A DNA stretch of 64,000 nucleotides from Athripsodes cinereus (lineage: Eukaryota; Arthropoda; Insecta; Trichoptera; Leptoceridae), in contig OX388314.1 of the NCBI GenBank assembly GCA_947579605.1, positions 20,891,982-20,955,981 on the forward strand. Reading direction: 5' to 3'. How positions within the stretch are numbered: the stretch's first letter is position 1; every line of letters begins with the position of its first letter. The notes beneath the pieces were generated by a model. It searched no databases and was not told where the DNA came from. It saw only the letters and a list, made by a program, of their open reading frames with translations. The position numbers were made by a program, and so were the translations under genes. Below are positions 1-10,767 of the stretch, one piece after another.

Positions 1-639
1 CGTGAAAGTGAATACGTTGGAAGATACATTTATCTATACTAAAATACAAAACAATTGGGTAAATATCTAGGTCTTCGTTATATCAAATAAATTCATTTAG
101 TGTAATGAAGTAAGTGTTTAGTTAAGTATGATTATGGAAATAGAATGTAGGAATGTATCTAAATGTTATATTTATTAAATTCATCTTAAATAATAAAATA
201 AAATATTTAAGAACACTAAGTCTCGATAAAAGCTTCCAACAATCATATGGAAGGCAGGTGGTTTAACAAGTTTCTCACAATTATTGATAAGGTACGTTGA
301 TTAATCCCGAAATTTATATATACTATGCTTTTTTTATAACATCCTCTAGCATGAAGCTCCTCAATATCTCTTCGAACGGTCTGTTCCCCTTTCTTCCCAT
401 GGTCTATCGTTAAGGTCCCAAAATAATCGGCGTCTAGAATTCCCACCTCAAAGTAGGTACATGTTTTTACTCATCATCTTTCACCGTACATGCTACCAGA
501 ATCTGGAACAACCTTCTCCTCTTCAACTATAGGCTCATTCAAATATTAAGTAAAATCTCTCATAAACAACCCACCATCTCATTAATAGTAGATAGTACTC
601 ACTTAAATACATGTATATAGGTATAGGTTTATGGTTGTG
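1..639. other. AT-rich intergenic stretch, no recognised gene
   Basis: No recognisable gene or repeat boundary was seen. A minus-strand reading frame at 243-446 (67 codons) has fairly gene-like composition but matches no family I know, has no visible partner exon and is not called as a gene. Confidence 0.4.
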
Positions 640-828
640 AATGCCTTCATTTTTTATTTTTTTGTATTTATATAGGTATTCTTGTTTTATATTATATTCT
701 ATTTTCTGTTTTTATGTCCTGTTTACCTTAATTGATCTAAACTCGCTTTATGCTAAAACATACTTATCAAAAATTGTAGTAGGTTTACTGGAAGACATTG
801 CCTCAAGGCAATATGTACGCCTTTTGTA
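640..828 (+). repeat. LINE 3' UTR, left half (CR1/Jockey-like, lepidopteran type)
   Basis: T-rich 3' untranslated sequence of a non-LTR retrotransposon. It carries the sequence CTGGAAGACATTGCC, then an inverted GCCTCAAGGC core, then CGCCTTTTGTA, the layout of common lepidopteran LINE tails. It is broken at 828 by the Dong-like insertion and resumes at 4112. Its last 11 bases (818-828) are the left copy of the target-site duplication. Confidence 0.65.
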
Positions 829-3800
829 CGCGGCGGCAGAATTGCCATCCACACTTCTCAGCATTATACAACCAGATAAGTCTCCATATGATCAGTCATG
901 ATCACACAAAAACTTAACAGTCTAATGCCGGGAAAAATTCACCTATCCAGATATACAGGATATCAAAGGATTAGGCTCAAAACGCGGGATCAAAATACCA
1001 GCATTGTGCCTGAAATATCTGTGTTTAGAAACCTTTTTACAATATTACAAGTGTTTATTATAATAGATTTTTGAATTTTAATGTACAAATTAACCGGTAA
1101 ATCTAATTTTTGTAAATTATTTATTAAAGATTTCGGAGTTACCCCTGTAGCTGACATGACTAAAGGTATTATATAAACGGACCTAGAATGCCAAATATTT
1201 TTTATTTCTCCTGCTAGTTCTGTATATTTACGTATTTTTTCTGCGACGGTTGTTTGTATATTATGTGTATTTGGGACAGCGATGTCGATTAGGTACGTTA
1301 TTTTATTACGTTTATCATGTAATACTAAATCGGGTCTATTATGATGTATTTGTCTATCTGTTATTATGGTTTTATCATAATAGAGCCTATAATTTTGATT
1401 TTCTAAAACCGGTTCCGGGTTGTATTTAAAATAAGGTATTACATTATTTGAGTTTAAAAGATTATGTTTAATAGCTAAATTTTGATGTATAATTTTTGCG
1501 ACATGATTATGTCTATAAGTATACTCAGTTTGAGCGAGAGTGGAACAACCCGAAACTATGTGTTGAATTGTTTCCGGTTTGGCCAGACATTTTCTACACG
1601 AATCATCAATTATGTTTTGATTTTTTATAATATATTTTTGATAATTTTTTGTATTTATTACCTGATCTTGAATTGCTAGCATAAAACCCTCGGTTTCCCC
1701 ATACAATTCCCCAATGGTCAACCACCTGTTTGACGCATATTTGTCAACATAAGATTGGTTGAGATCATTGAGGTGTCTAGCATGAAGTTCCTTCCTACCC
1801 CAAGATTCTAACAAAATATTTAAATAGTTTAATCGCGGACCTACTGTTTCGTCATTTAAATTTAAAGGTGTATGATTTTTATCGGCCTGTATTATAATTT
1901 TATGTAATATAGAATTATTTTGTTTGTTCTTAAAAAATGTTTTAAGGGATTCTATTTGATTATTATGTAAAGAGGAAATGTTAACAATTCCTCTTCCTCC
2001 TATACTCCTAGGCAGAACCAACCTTTCTTTCGCGGAATTTGGATGATGATACCTATTTTTTGTTAGTTGTGTTCTAATAAGTCTTTCTAATTTATCTAGA
2101 TCCGTTTTAGACCATTTTATGATGCCAAATGAGTATGTTAATAATGGGATTGCCCACGCGTTTATTGCTTTTACTATGTTTTCGGCCGATAGATCACATT
2201 TAAATATTTTATTAAGTCTATCTTTAAAATCATTTGTTAATTGAGTTTTGATTAAAGAGTGATTTAAATTTTTAGATTGCGGAAAACCTAAATATTTGTA
2301 TATTTCGTTATTATTCATGTTATTAATTTGATAACTAGAAACTATGTCCTGACATTCTTTAATTTTTCCTTTTTCAATGTGTAAAGTTTTACATTTATCT
2401 AGCCCAAAAGACATTCTTATGTCGTCTGAGAATTTTTTTGTTATACTTATTAATTTTTCTAATTCGGTATCCGATTTAGCGTATATTTTTATATCGTCCA
2501 TATACATTAAATGCGATATTTTTGTTGACAAACGAGTATTTCCGTTAATTTTGATTCCATATTTGGATTCATTTAATAAATTGGATAGAGGATTTATTGC
2601 CAAACAAAACCAAAGTGGACTTAAGGAATCTCCTTGATAGATACCTCTTTTAATAGGAATATCTTTTAGAGTTATAGATTTATTATTAAGATTTAAATTT
2701 AAATCGATATTCCACGAACCCATTACTGTTTTTAAGAAATTTATGATTGTTGGATTAATTTTATAAATTTTGAAAATTTCTATTAGCCACGAGTGAGGTA
2801 CGCTATCAAATGCTTTTTGATAATCGATATAACAAATATTTAAATTCCGATTACGCGTTTGTATTTGTTTAAGTATTACGGAATCTATTATTAGTTGTTC
2901 CTTACATCCCATATGATTTTTACGACACCCTTTTTGTTCTTCAGCCAAAATTTTATTTTGCGTCACGTGATTATATATTTTATTAGTTAAGCACGATGTT
3001 AATATTTTATAAATAGTCGGTAAACACGTTATAGGTCTGTATTGAGATGGATTTGTTGTATTTTGACTTTTAGGTAGCATATATGTCAGACCTTTTGTTA
3101 AAAATTTAGGAACGTTTTGCGGGTGTTGTATGAGATTTGTTAAAGAATTAGCAATATAAGGTTGTAGGGATGTGAAACGTTTATACCAGAAATTATGTAT
3201 TCCGTCGCAACCCGGTGATTTCCAGTTATGTGTATTTTTAATAACATTTTTAATTAAGTCAACGGAAATATTGGAGAATTCCATTTCGTCCACATCTGAA
3301 TATCGATCAGTTTCCTCATTAATCCAATTTCCATTTTTATGTTCAATATTTTTACTCCATATGTTAGACCAAAATTGTTTTAATTCCGGTTCCGATGGTA
3401 AGCCATTATTATTTTTATTAAAATCGATATTACTATTTAATTTTTTATAGAATTGTTTTTCATTTTTTACAAAAGAAGCGTTATCTTTTTTACGTTTAAG
3501 TTCTTTATTATACCGGCGTAATCGGCTAGATTTCGCGGCAAGTTTTTGTTTTAATATATCTAGTATTTCATTAATTTGATTGTTTTGTATACCAGATATA
3601 TTGAATCCATTATTTCGTGCTATTTTTTCAAAATATTTTATTATATTCCTACCCCGATTCCCGTTTTTAAATTCTGTGACTTTAGCAATATCTGTACGAA
3701 TATTTTTTATGTTATTTTCCAAACGAATTTGCCAGTGGGGTTTTGATTTAGCTGTATTATTTTGATTATTATTTATTATTATGAGCTTAGAGCCAATTTT

Positions 3801-4100
3801 TTTATGAATGGTAACCACACTAGCATATATAAGTAAATGTAAATTCAAAAATGATATATTATCGTACAGAAATTTGTTAAATATTTTATTATTAAACTCG
3901 TAAATTAAAGACGAAAGTTTTTTAGACGAATTTAATTTTCTAAATTTGGGCCTACACATCGGATCTGTATTAGCATAAAGATTGATGTTTTCGCGTACAG
4001 AATTGATCAATTCTGTAATATTATTATCATTCGCGACGTTATCATCTACATTATGGATAACGTTATTTATTATTATATTATTATCATTTATTAAAGTAAT
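829..4100 (-). mobile_element. R4/Dong-clade LINE inserted in another LINE's 3' UTR
   Basis: The element is 3272 bp, minus strand. Both edges are set by a perfect 11-bp direct repeat CGCCTTTTGTA at 818-828 and 4101-4111, and the interrupted LINE tail continues cleanly on each side. The 3' terminus ends in GCCGCCGCG and is confirmed by a second copy (40414-40700) that stops at the same base. The 3' UTR is about 160 bp without a poly(A) tail. At the 5' edge the reading frame is already open, so the copy is probably 5'-truncated. It looks young because the ORF is unbroken while most neighbours are decayed. Confidence 0.85.
990..4100 (-). CDS. Reverse transcriptase with restriction-like endonuclease (R4/Dong type), N-terminus probably lost
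   Basis: This polyprotein drives target-primed reverse transcription: its endonuclease nicks DNA and its reverse transcriptase copies the element RNA at the nick. Numbering residues from position 4010, the RT spans about 230-660, with catalytic Asp396 (YIDYQKAFD), the QGDSLSP block near 459-465 and YMDD at 503-506. A CCHC zinc knuckle follows (C805, C808, H817, C822). Then comes a PD-(D/E)XK-like endonuclease with R892-P893-D894 and D909, followed by a conserved C-terminal tail. This order (RT, CCHC, REL endonuclease) is that of R4/Dong/R2-like LINEs. No stop interrupts 1036 codons. There is no ATG at the 5' end: the frame is open from the first base of the element (4100), position 4010 is TTG, and the first ATG is at 3957-3959. 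So either the N-terminus was lost by 5' truncation or initiation is unusual. RT and endonuclease identity is secure; clade assignment is from motif order. Confidence 0.88.
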   Translation of the reverse strand: MTLINDNNIIINNVIHNVDDNVANDNNITELINSVRENINLYANTDPMCRPKFRKLNSSKKLSSLIYEFNNKIFNKFLYDNISFLNLHLLIYASVVTIHKKIGSKLIIINNNQNNTAKSKPHWQIRLENNIKNIRTDIAKVTEFKNGNRGRNIIKYFEKIARNNGFNISGIQNNQINEILDILKQKLAAKSSRLRRYNKELKRKKDNASFVKNEKQFYKKLNSNIDFNKNNNGLPSEPELKQFWSNIWSKNIEHKNGNWINEETDRYSDVDEMEFSNISVDLIKNVIKNTHNWKSPGCDGIHNFWYKRFTSLQPYIANSLTNLIQHPQNVPKFLTKGLTYMLPKSQNTTNPSQYRPITCLPTIYKILTSCLTNKIYNHVTQNKILAEEQKGCRKNHMGCKEQLIIDSVILKQIQTRNRNLNICYIDYQKAFDSVPHSWLIEIFKIYKINPTIINFLKTVMGSWNIDLNLNLNNKSITLKDIPIKRGIYQGDSLSPLWFCLAINPLSNLLNESKYGIKINGNTRLSTKISHLMYMDDIKIYAKSDTELEKLISITKKFSDDIRMSFGLDKCKTLHIEKGKIKECQDIVSSYQINNMNNNEIYKYLGFPQSKNLNHSLIKTQLTNDFKDRLNKIFKCDLSAENIVKAINAWAIPLLTYSFGIIKWSKTDLDKLERLIRTQLTKNRYHHPNSAKERLVLPRSIGGRGIVNISSLHNNQIESLKTFFKNKQNNSILHKIIIQADKNHTPLNLNDETVGPRLNYLNILLESWGRKELHARHLNDLNQSYVDKYASNRWLTIGELYGETEGFMLAIQDQVINTKNYQKYIIKNQNIIDDSCRKCLAKPETIQHIVSGCSTLAQTEYTYRHNHVAKIIHQNLAIKHNLLNSNNVIPYFKYNPEPVLENQNYRLYYDKTIITDRQIHHNRPDLVLHDKRNKITYLIDIAVPNTHNIQTTVAEKIRKYTELAGEIKNIWHSRSVYIIPLVMSATGVTPKSLINNLQKLDLPVNLYIKIQKSIIINTCNIVKRFLNTDISGTMLVF

Positions 4101-4111
4101 CGCCTTTTGTA

Positions 4112-4150
4112 AAATTTACTTTTGATAATAAAGTGTTTATTATTATTACT
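4112..4150 (+). repeat. LINE 3' UTR, right half with AATAAAG and TTA tail
   Basis: This is the continuation of the LINE tail broken at 828. It holds an AATAAAG polyadenylation-like signal and then a short TTATTATTATTA tail, the normal end of the host LINE. Confidence 0.65.
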
Positions 4151-5179
4151 ATGCAAACTGGAGTCTTTGCGCAGGATAATAAAGAGGGTGATTTGACTCA
4201 CTGTATAAGCAATATGTCTTCAACTGCAAAGGTAGGTATGTCATTACAAAGAAAGGCAATAAAATGTGTCTACAGTTCATACAAGACTCCGGATGTAAAT
4301 CTAGTAGTAAGCACAATACTTTTATACATAATATTAGGTATAGTATGACCTCGATGTGATTCGTTGATGGTGTGAAATGCATAAACACTACTGCGATTAA
4401 ATAATTTATTACTTATTACACGATAATAATAATAATATCAACAACTGCAATGTGTTATAATAAATAAATAAATAATCTATCAAAGCAATGAAAGATGCGC
4501 GTAATAAGTAGGTAGTAATAAATACTATGTAAATATAATGTGACACATCTGATCCTCATTTTCTTTCTTGCAGTATATGTAATGTTAAACTTATTTCCTT
4601 TTATGCAAGACATCTATTACTCGTTGAATAGAGGTTAAAACATACCTAATATGATTAATTAATCGTACTCACAAATACGGAATACTAGCTGTTTCAAATG
4701 TTATATCTATCTAAGTGACGTCACACTCACAAACAGAAAGTTGCCAGGTATCACCATTATTTATGCCTGATTAAAGTTATTAATAATAAATTTTAAATGT
4801 TTTGGTGCACACTTATCATACAAAAACAGCTGGCATTTCAAATGGCATTACGAAACCAAATTCATATTGACGAAAAATTTGTAACATCACAGAACAATTT
4901 GCATTATTTTTCATGTAACCAGTGTTAAATTTAGACATACTTAAATAGATAGGGTGTGAATATGAAGTTTCTTTATGATTACGACTATTAATGTTTATAA
5001 TGCAATGTGGATAGCTCTATATACCTACGCAAAGCCATGGATTTATGCACTTTGAATTATAAATTAGAAATATACTATTAAATTCCCAGTGCAAAATAAT
5101 GTTGGTCTACGTTTCAGAGGAGATACGTACTTCTGGTATTTTCAATTCCTTACCTTCGTAATATAGAAATAATATAGAA
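4151..5179. other. AT-rich stretch, nothing recognised
   Basis: Scattered short reading frames on both strands lack family resemblance or splice context. No inverted repeat or TSD was found. Confidence 0.4.
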
Positions 5180-5525
5180 GCGATGGCGAGATCTCTGGGC
5201 AACAGCAGATACCTCCAGAGGCTACCTGGTGACCGACCCAACTCAACAACAGCCCGGGTTCTCTCTACCCAGAAGGTCTTGGTGCAGGCTCAATAGATTT
5301 AGGACTGGAGTCGGCTGCTCGGCAGCAAATCTGCATCAGTGGGGGATGGCTGATTCACCCACCTGCCCATGCGGGGAAACCCAGAGCATGGACCAAATCG
5401 TGGAGCAGTGCCCCAATATTCCTTTGACGGGGGACTGAGAGAAATACATGACGCCTCGGAGGCAGCCGTACGATGGTTGAGTGAGCTGGATGTACGGGTT
5501 TAAGGCCATAAGAAGAAGAAGAAGA
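5180..5525 (+). pseudogene. LINE reverse transcriptase C-terminal remnant with GAA-repeat tail
   Basis: The 3' end of a decayed non-LTR retrotransposon ORF. It starts MARSLGNSRYL in one frame and shifts by about 5280 into a second frame carrying NRFRTGVG and the zinc-knuckle-like CPCGETQSMD...C segment. It shifts again near 5430 to read DASEAAVRWLSELDVRV before a stop at 5501-5503. An (AAG)n tail (5511-5525) follows GGCCATA. Two frameshifts make it non-functional. The C-terminal LNR-RTG...CxCG...H/QIVxxCP block is typical of several insect LINE clades, so I do not name one. Confidence 0.75.
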
Positions 5526-6035
5526 ATAGAAATGATAAATTGTAGAAGTTATAAAACCTTATTTAAAAAGGAAATAAAAGCATGAAATTCGGTTTCACAA
5601 CTGAAAAAGTGCAATGGCAAATAAAAGCTAAAGTTCGTAGTGAGCATTCACATTAAAAAGATTATAAAATATATGTTTTGAATGCTGTTCAACATAACTT
5701 TACAGAAATTTTGGTTTACATACTATGTATTCTTTTCATCTTTAGTGATGCTCGATTCATATTTCAATATTCTATAATAATTATCCACTCTACTCCAACG
5801 GTTCGTCTTATATCGTCTGACTATCTATATAGCCCACAGGCTTCAGTCTATACACTACAGTTTCCTCATACTTATTATATTCTATTTTATCTTATAGTGT
5901 CATGTAGTCTATTTGTATCATTCATAATGTGTTTTTTATTGTTAATGCGCACTTCCCTTTCCGATAGAAAGAATGAAGAAAACAACAGAATTAATAATAA
6001 CATATATCATATTACGATGATACATAAAGCTAGAT
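5526..6035. other. Unassigned stretch left of the hAT-like MITE
   Basis: A plus-strand frame running 5678-6295 spills into the repetitive MITE and gains its His/Pro/Cys-rich half from the ATCCGC repeats. It is not a gene. Nothing else was recognised. Confidence 0.45.
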
Positions 6036-6043
6036 GTATAAAC

Positions 6044-7047
6044 CAGGGATGTTGCGAATATTCGCATCCGCATCCGCAAATGCGGAGCTTCCGCATGTAT
6101 TTGGACCAGGGATGTTGCGAATATCCGCATCCGCATCCGCAAATGCGGAGCTTCCGCATGTATTTGGACATCTGCATCCGCATCCGCATCCGCAATAATC
6201 GATGCGGATGTTCATGCGGATGCGGATGTAAGACAATTTGCGACAAGAAAGAAATGGGGCGGGGCCGGCGAATGGCGCGTGCCGTTCGCACTTGACATTA
6301 ACCAATGGGAACGAAAAAATTGGTGACATAATCCGACGCGTTTTTATTTTTGCCGGTTTTATTTTATTTTTGCAAATAAGTAACAAAAAATAAGGAAAAT
6401 ATTTCGCCGAAAAATCCATAATATTATTGTAGCAACAATTACGTCACATATTTGACAGTGGGGCCTACCAACTAAGATAGTTCCTACTTTTTTTCTATAA
6501 CATCTTAAACATCCGCATCCGCATCCGCGGATGTGAGCCTTAAAAAATCCGCATCCGCATTCACATCCGCGGATGTGTAAAAATCGACATCCGCAACATC
6601 CCTGATTTGGACATCTGCATCCGCATCCGCAATAATCGATGCGGATGTTCATGCGGATGCGGATGTAAGACAATTTGCGACAAGAAAGAAATGGGGCGGG
6701 GCCGGCGAATGGCGCGTGCCGTTCGCACTTGACATTAACCAATGGGAACCAAAAAATTGGTGACAAGATCCGAAGCGTTTTAATTTTTGCCGGTTTTATT
6801 TTATTTTTTTGCCGGTTTTTGCAAATAACAAAAAAGAAATTTCACCAAAACAACCATCATATTATTGTAGCAACAATTTCGTCACATATTTGACAGTGGG
6901 GCCTACCAACTAAGATAGTTCCTAATTTTTTCTATAACATCTTGAACATCCGCATCCGCATCCGCATCCGCGGATGTGAGCCTTCAAAAATCCGCATCCG
7001 CATTCACATCCGCGGATGTGTAAAAATCGACATCCGCAACATCCCTG
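6044..7047. mobile_element. hAT-like MITE containing a copy of itself (outer copy)
   Basis: Ends are CAGGGATGTTGCG and its complement CGCAACATCCCTG, flanked by a perfect 8-bp TSD GTATAAAC (6036-6043 and 7048-7055). An 8-bp TSD with CAGGG termini is the hAT signature. Removing the inner copy and one inner TSD leaves 498 bp. The termini are packed with GCATCCGCATCC-type hexamers in both orientations, which can fold into long hairpins and may be transposase-binding repeats. No transposase is encoded; the reading frames here are repeat artefacts. Confidence 0.9.
6107..6604. mobile_element. hAT-like MITE, inner copy nested in the same family
   Basis: A second complete copy, 498 bp with the same CAGGGATGTTGCG/CGCAACATCCCTG ends, inserted at base 63 of the outer copy. 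It has its own perfect 8-bp TSD ATTTGGAC (6099-6106 and 6605-6612). The copies differ by few substitutions, so the second insertion was fairly recent. Confidence 0.9.
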
Positions 7048-7273
7048 GTATAAACGATTAAGTAAATTAGATGAAATCTATTCTTAAATTATATCGACAA
7101 AACGTAAACACAGTCATTATTATACATTAGGCGCTGCTGTTATGAAATATAATGAATACAAACAGTGATTGATATAATATCAACTGATAAAATGAATGAT
7201 GACTTAGGTACCTACGTAATTATTAAGTAATTTCTCCAATTATTAGTGTAAGAAGTGTAAAAATCTAATTTAA

Positions 7274-7530
7274 AATGTAGTACGAGCTAACTGGATTGGC
7301 CACAACATCAGGCACCCAGGACTACTCATCGCCATCGCGGAGGGTAAGACCGAGGGAACAAATGGCAGAGGCCGACCAAGAGACGCATATATGGACCAAC
7401 TGAAGAGGGACATGAACTGTGGCTCATACGTAGAGCTTAAAAGACTGGCTGAGAATAGGGAGGAATGGAGAAGAAAAACCAAACTCGTTGCAGACCAATC
7501 CAATGGATTGTAACTAAATATATATATATA
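7274..7530 (+). pseudogene. LINE reverse transcriptase C-terminal fragment with TA tail
   Basis: One open frame ends at a stop at 7511-7513. It reads NWIGHNIRHPG, then EGKTEGTNGRGRPRDAYMDQLKRD, then LAENREEWRRK, ending DQSNGL. This is the shared C-terminal pattern of many RTE/L1-like reverse transcriptases (GH-hydrophobic-R, GRGRPR, DRxxW). A TA dinucleotide tail follows. The RT domain itself is absent, so this is a 5'-truncated copy of under 90 codons. Confidence 0.72.
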
Positions 7531-7807
7531 AATTGAGCTTTAGAAGTGGGACTCACAGTTAATACTATCAATCATGTAGTAGATCTATCTACCTATAAAT
7601 AATATGTATGGCATTTCAAATTCATTGATGACGTACGTATGTCGCACTTTTTGATTATCTTATTATTATAGCAAGAAGAGGGTGACACTCATGTTTGTTA
7701 CATGAAATAGTTCACTCAAGTCTGTGATATAAGAGATATTTTTCATTTTAATTTACTTCGTAGATGAATGATGACAATGAAAAAAAATGACAATTTACAT
7801 CTAAAAT

Positions 7808-7946
7808 TCAGCGATGACGTTTGCCACCCGTCCTGATTTTTTTATTGACACCGATCAGGCGGCGTGCATGTTTATTGCATGCAGCTGGTCTGCTGGTTAC
7901 CTCACATTTGGGATATGCCGTGATGGTGTGGAGGTAGTATGATGAC
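7808..7946 (+). repeat. Short LINE/SINE 3'-end repeat, family A
   Basis: One of about a dozen copies in the window. The sense consensus runs from a GATGAGGTTTGCCACCC-like start through TTTATTGGCACGGAG, CATGTTTATTACATGCAGCTG and CTGGCTACCCCACATGTGGG to GATATGCCGTGATGGTAT plus a simple TAG/GTA/ATGT tail. Orientation follows the tail. The 3' part resembles the end of the LINE remnants at 25968, 48295 and 51943. Confidence 0.65.
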
Positions 7947-10740
7947 AATAACGGATAGTTTCTTCGGCATAGTTTAATGTATGGCGAGGGAAGCTCTCTT
8001 GGACAAGTGATATCTTCAGAATGATTGAATGCTGTACCCACAATAATTGAAAATTTCAGTCATAGTTTATTTATTTTACGAGTTAATAACCAGCTTTTAC
8101 GATTTTGCAAAGTTTTCATTGACTTAATTAATACATAAAGGGAACCGTGTATTTTTTGAAGTTTTAATTGATAGAGTGGAGTTGATTTTATGAATTAACA
8201 ATTAAATCAAAATTTTCGACTTGTTGATATGTGGAACTGGACAGTCTATATATTCCTATAATTATATGAAAAAATATAAAGGCCACCCATTATACTGCGA
8301 AATGCATTTTTAATTATCTCTGGGTCACACATATATAGGTACCTAGTGCTCTGACCTAATTTTGTCTTGATAATATAAACATATTTTACTGGTCAACGTA
8401 CAAAATAATTTTTATTAGTCATACATAACAATAGATAAAAAGAGATAGATATGCATGTATGTATTTTGCTTTAAATTATTAAGTGACTTATCGACATGCA
8501 ATAGGTAACATTGTAAACATTATTAGTAAATACTATTTAAATAAGTTTACTGCCCTTTATTTGGGTCAATAGTGTTTATTTCTTTTTCCGTAAGGTCACA
8601 TACAGATTTCAAAAATAGTTGCTCACATAACATTTGAATGTATAACAGTATTGTAAAATAATATTACATTTTAATATAGGTACAACACTTAAATAACAAT
8701 GTTATAAAATAGTGACACTTTAAACTTAACAAACATAATATTACAGTGTTTTAACCAGTGGCGGGACTTGACTTTTTATATTGGCCACGCTTTCGTTATG
8801 TATTTTTTTATATCCTTTCTACATTTGGGTACAAAACATTACGAAAATACTTGACCATCAAATTTCTACCCACGAATGCAAATTTTTCAACTTGTTACTT
8901 GTAGTAATTTGAACTATTTTATGATCTTATTGTATTTATATACTTTTATTTTAGAATATACCCAGCTTTTGTAGACATGCGGTGCTTTTTTGCATATGTG
9001 GAAAGCATGCCACTGCTTTTGGCCTTGCTTAGTTCGAAAAATATGGAGTTTTCCAATAATTCACTTGCTTTTAGACAGATGACAAACCTTTTCCAAGTCA
9101 TTTTAACACTCTGATACTGTCCTTTTCGTAGAAATAGTACATTTTTGCAAATGCCCAAGAAAAATGTATTTCCTGTATCACAGAGACCACATAAATTTGA
9201 AGAGAACGTTGACAGAGTCCTGTATACGTAAAATGCTCATATCAACTCTACTCAACTGGATCGCACTTCCACGCTACTCTCAGGAGCACAGGGCAAAAAT
9301 TAGCCTCTTCCATTCAGAGCGTCTTTGTGCTAATTGAGTAACATTCCTAGCGCTCTGATTTCGTTCTCACAGCCATGGTATATTGTGAAAGAGAGACATC
9401 CTCATCCAGGGCGTCAGAACCCACGTGGAAGAAAGAACAGTGCTCTTTTTGGCTTTATCTTATGTTCACATCACTATGAATAAACAGCTGGGTTTGAAAA
9501 TAGTACCAATATATTTACATAGTACCTAAAGAAAATAGCACCTAACATAAAAAGTATTAAAATGTACACAAAGGTATTATATAGCATTATCGTGATGTAA
9601 TGATAATATTCGACATTGAGCATAGAATGCATTAAGCGAGGAATCAATAAACCGATAACGAGTTATGTAAAGAACTTTATTGATAATAATAATAGATAAA
9701 TAATATTATAAGTAGATACACACCGAATCTAGAAGTTTCTAGATAATATTCTGATACCCTGATAATGACGTGTCGATGATATCTGAGGCAGGTGAGAAAG
9801 ACTTGGATATTTTTAATACAAACATTCATCCATCCATCTATTTCATTAAGCTCTCAATTCACACTTTCGTGAACTAGATAAACTGTGTATAAAATAATGA
9901 AAGACTCACACTAGTATGTTCACCATGATCTTTACTTGAAAAACTTTTCTTATACACAATTGTGTTGGTAAGCTGATGTTAAATTTTTTATATTCCTTAA
10001 TTTGTATAATAATTTTGTTTCCATTTCAGGACCTAATGTGTCCTTCTACTATCCTCTCTTCAACTTAATATGTGACTAACCGATTGTAATGTCAGTTAAG
10101 AAAATTTTTATGTAATAAGATTATCAAAATTGAAACCATATTACGTGCTCAGGCTTTTTCACTCACATGTTCGTATTAATTAAGTAAAATGTAATATATA
10201 AACATGGCTTCTCCTCAAAGATTTTATGTTGTTCACAGAGCTTTTGTTATTATTCGTATCGAATAATGAGGATTATTACAAGTCGTGCTAAAATTAGCTG
10301 CGTCCAGATTGAGAGGAATAAACAAGTAAAACAATAACAAGGGAAACAATACGTTGTAAGAATAATTTGACACACTTTAATGCTCGTAACACAGAGTAGG
10401 TATGTTGGAAAATGTGCCATAAACTACATACAATAAATATTTTAAGTATTACAAATAATTTAATTGCAACTAAGAACATAAAGTTTGACAAACTATATTA
10501 ACAAGATTAGCAAGTTACAATGTTCGGGAACAAAGTTTTAAACAAATAAATAGATACAATTTTGAGATACCAAATTTAACTGTTATTAAATAAACGCATA
10601 ACGGGGTTGTAAGTTACAAAAATCACACAATTGTGGACGTTGATAACAATTTTTGTCATTTATGTTGCGTCACATTAATAATATTATATTGAATTAAATA
10701 TCTATCAAAGATTTCACTGATCTAAGTGAAATCTCTAATA
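7947..10740. other. AT-rich stretch without a recognisable gene
   Basis: A hAT-style left end CAGTGGCGGG occurs at 8756 but no matching right end was found. A GC-richer patch at about 9240-9480 has no recognised identity. Other frames are short and unsupported. Confidence 0.35.
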
Positions 10741-10767
10741 TACATAATAACATACATACATACATGT

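Noticed and set aside
243..446. 67-codon minus-strand frame with fairly gene-like composition
   Set aside because: No family resemblance, exon context or promoter visible.
1482..3765. Plus-strand frames opposite the Dong-like ORF
   Set aside because: Shadow frames of the real minus-strand coding sequence.
5678..6766. His/Pro/Cys-rich frames of 94-205 codons
   Set aside because: Generated by ATCCGC hexamer repeats in the hAT-like MITE.
6044..7047. CRISPR-like or satellite interpretation of the repeated hexamers
   Set aside because: Terminal inverted repeats and 8-bp TSDs explain the structure; no regular repeat-spacer spacing.
8756..8775. hAT-style left end CAGTGGCGGG
   Set aside because: No matching inverted end or TSD was found nearby.
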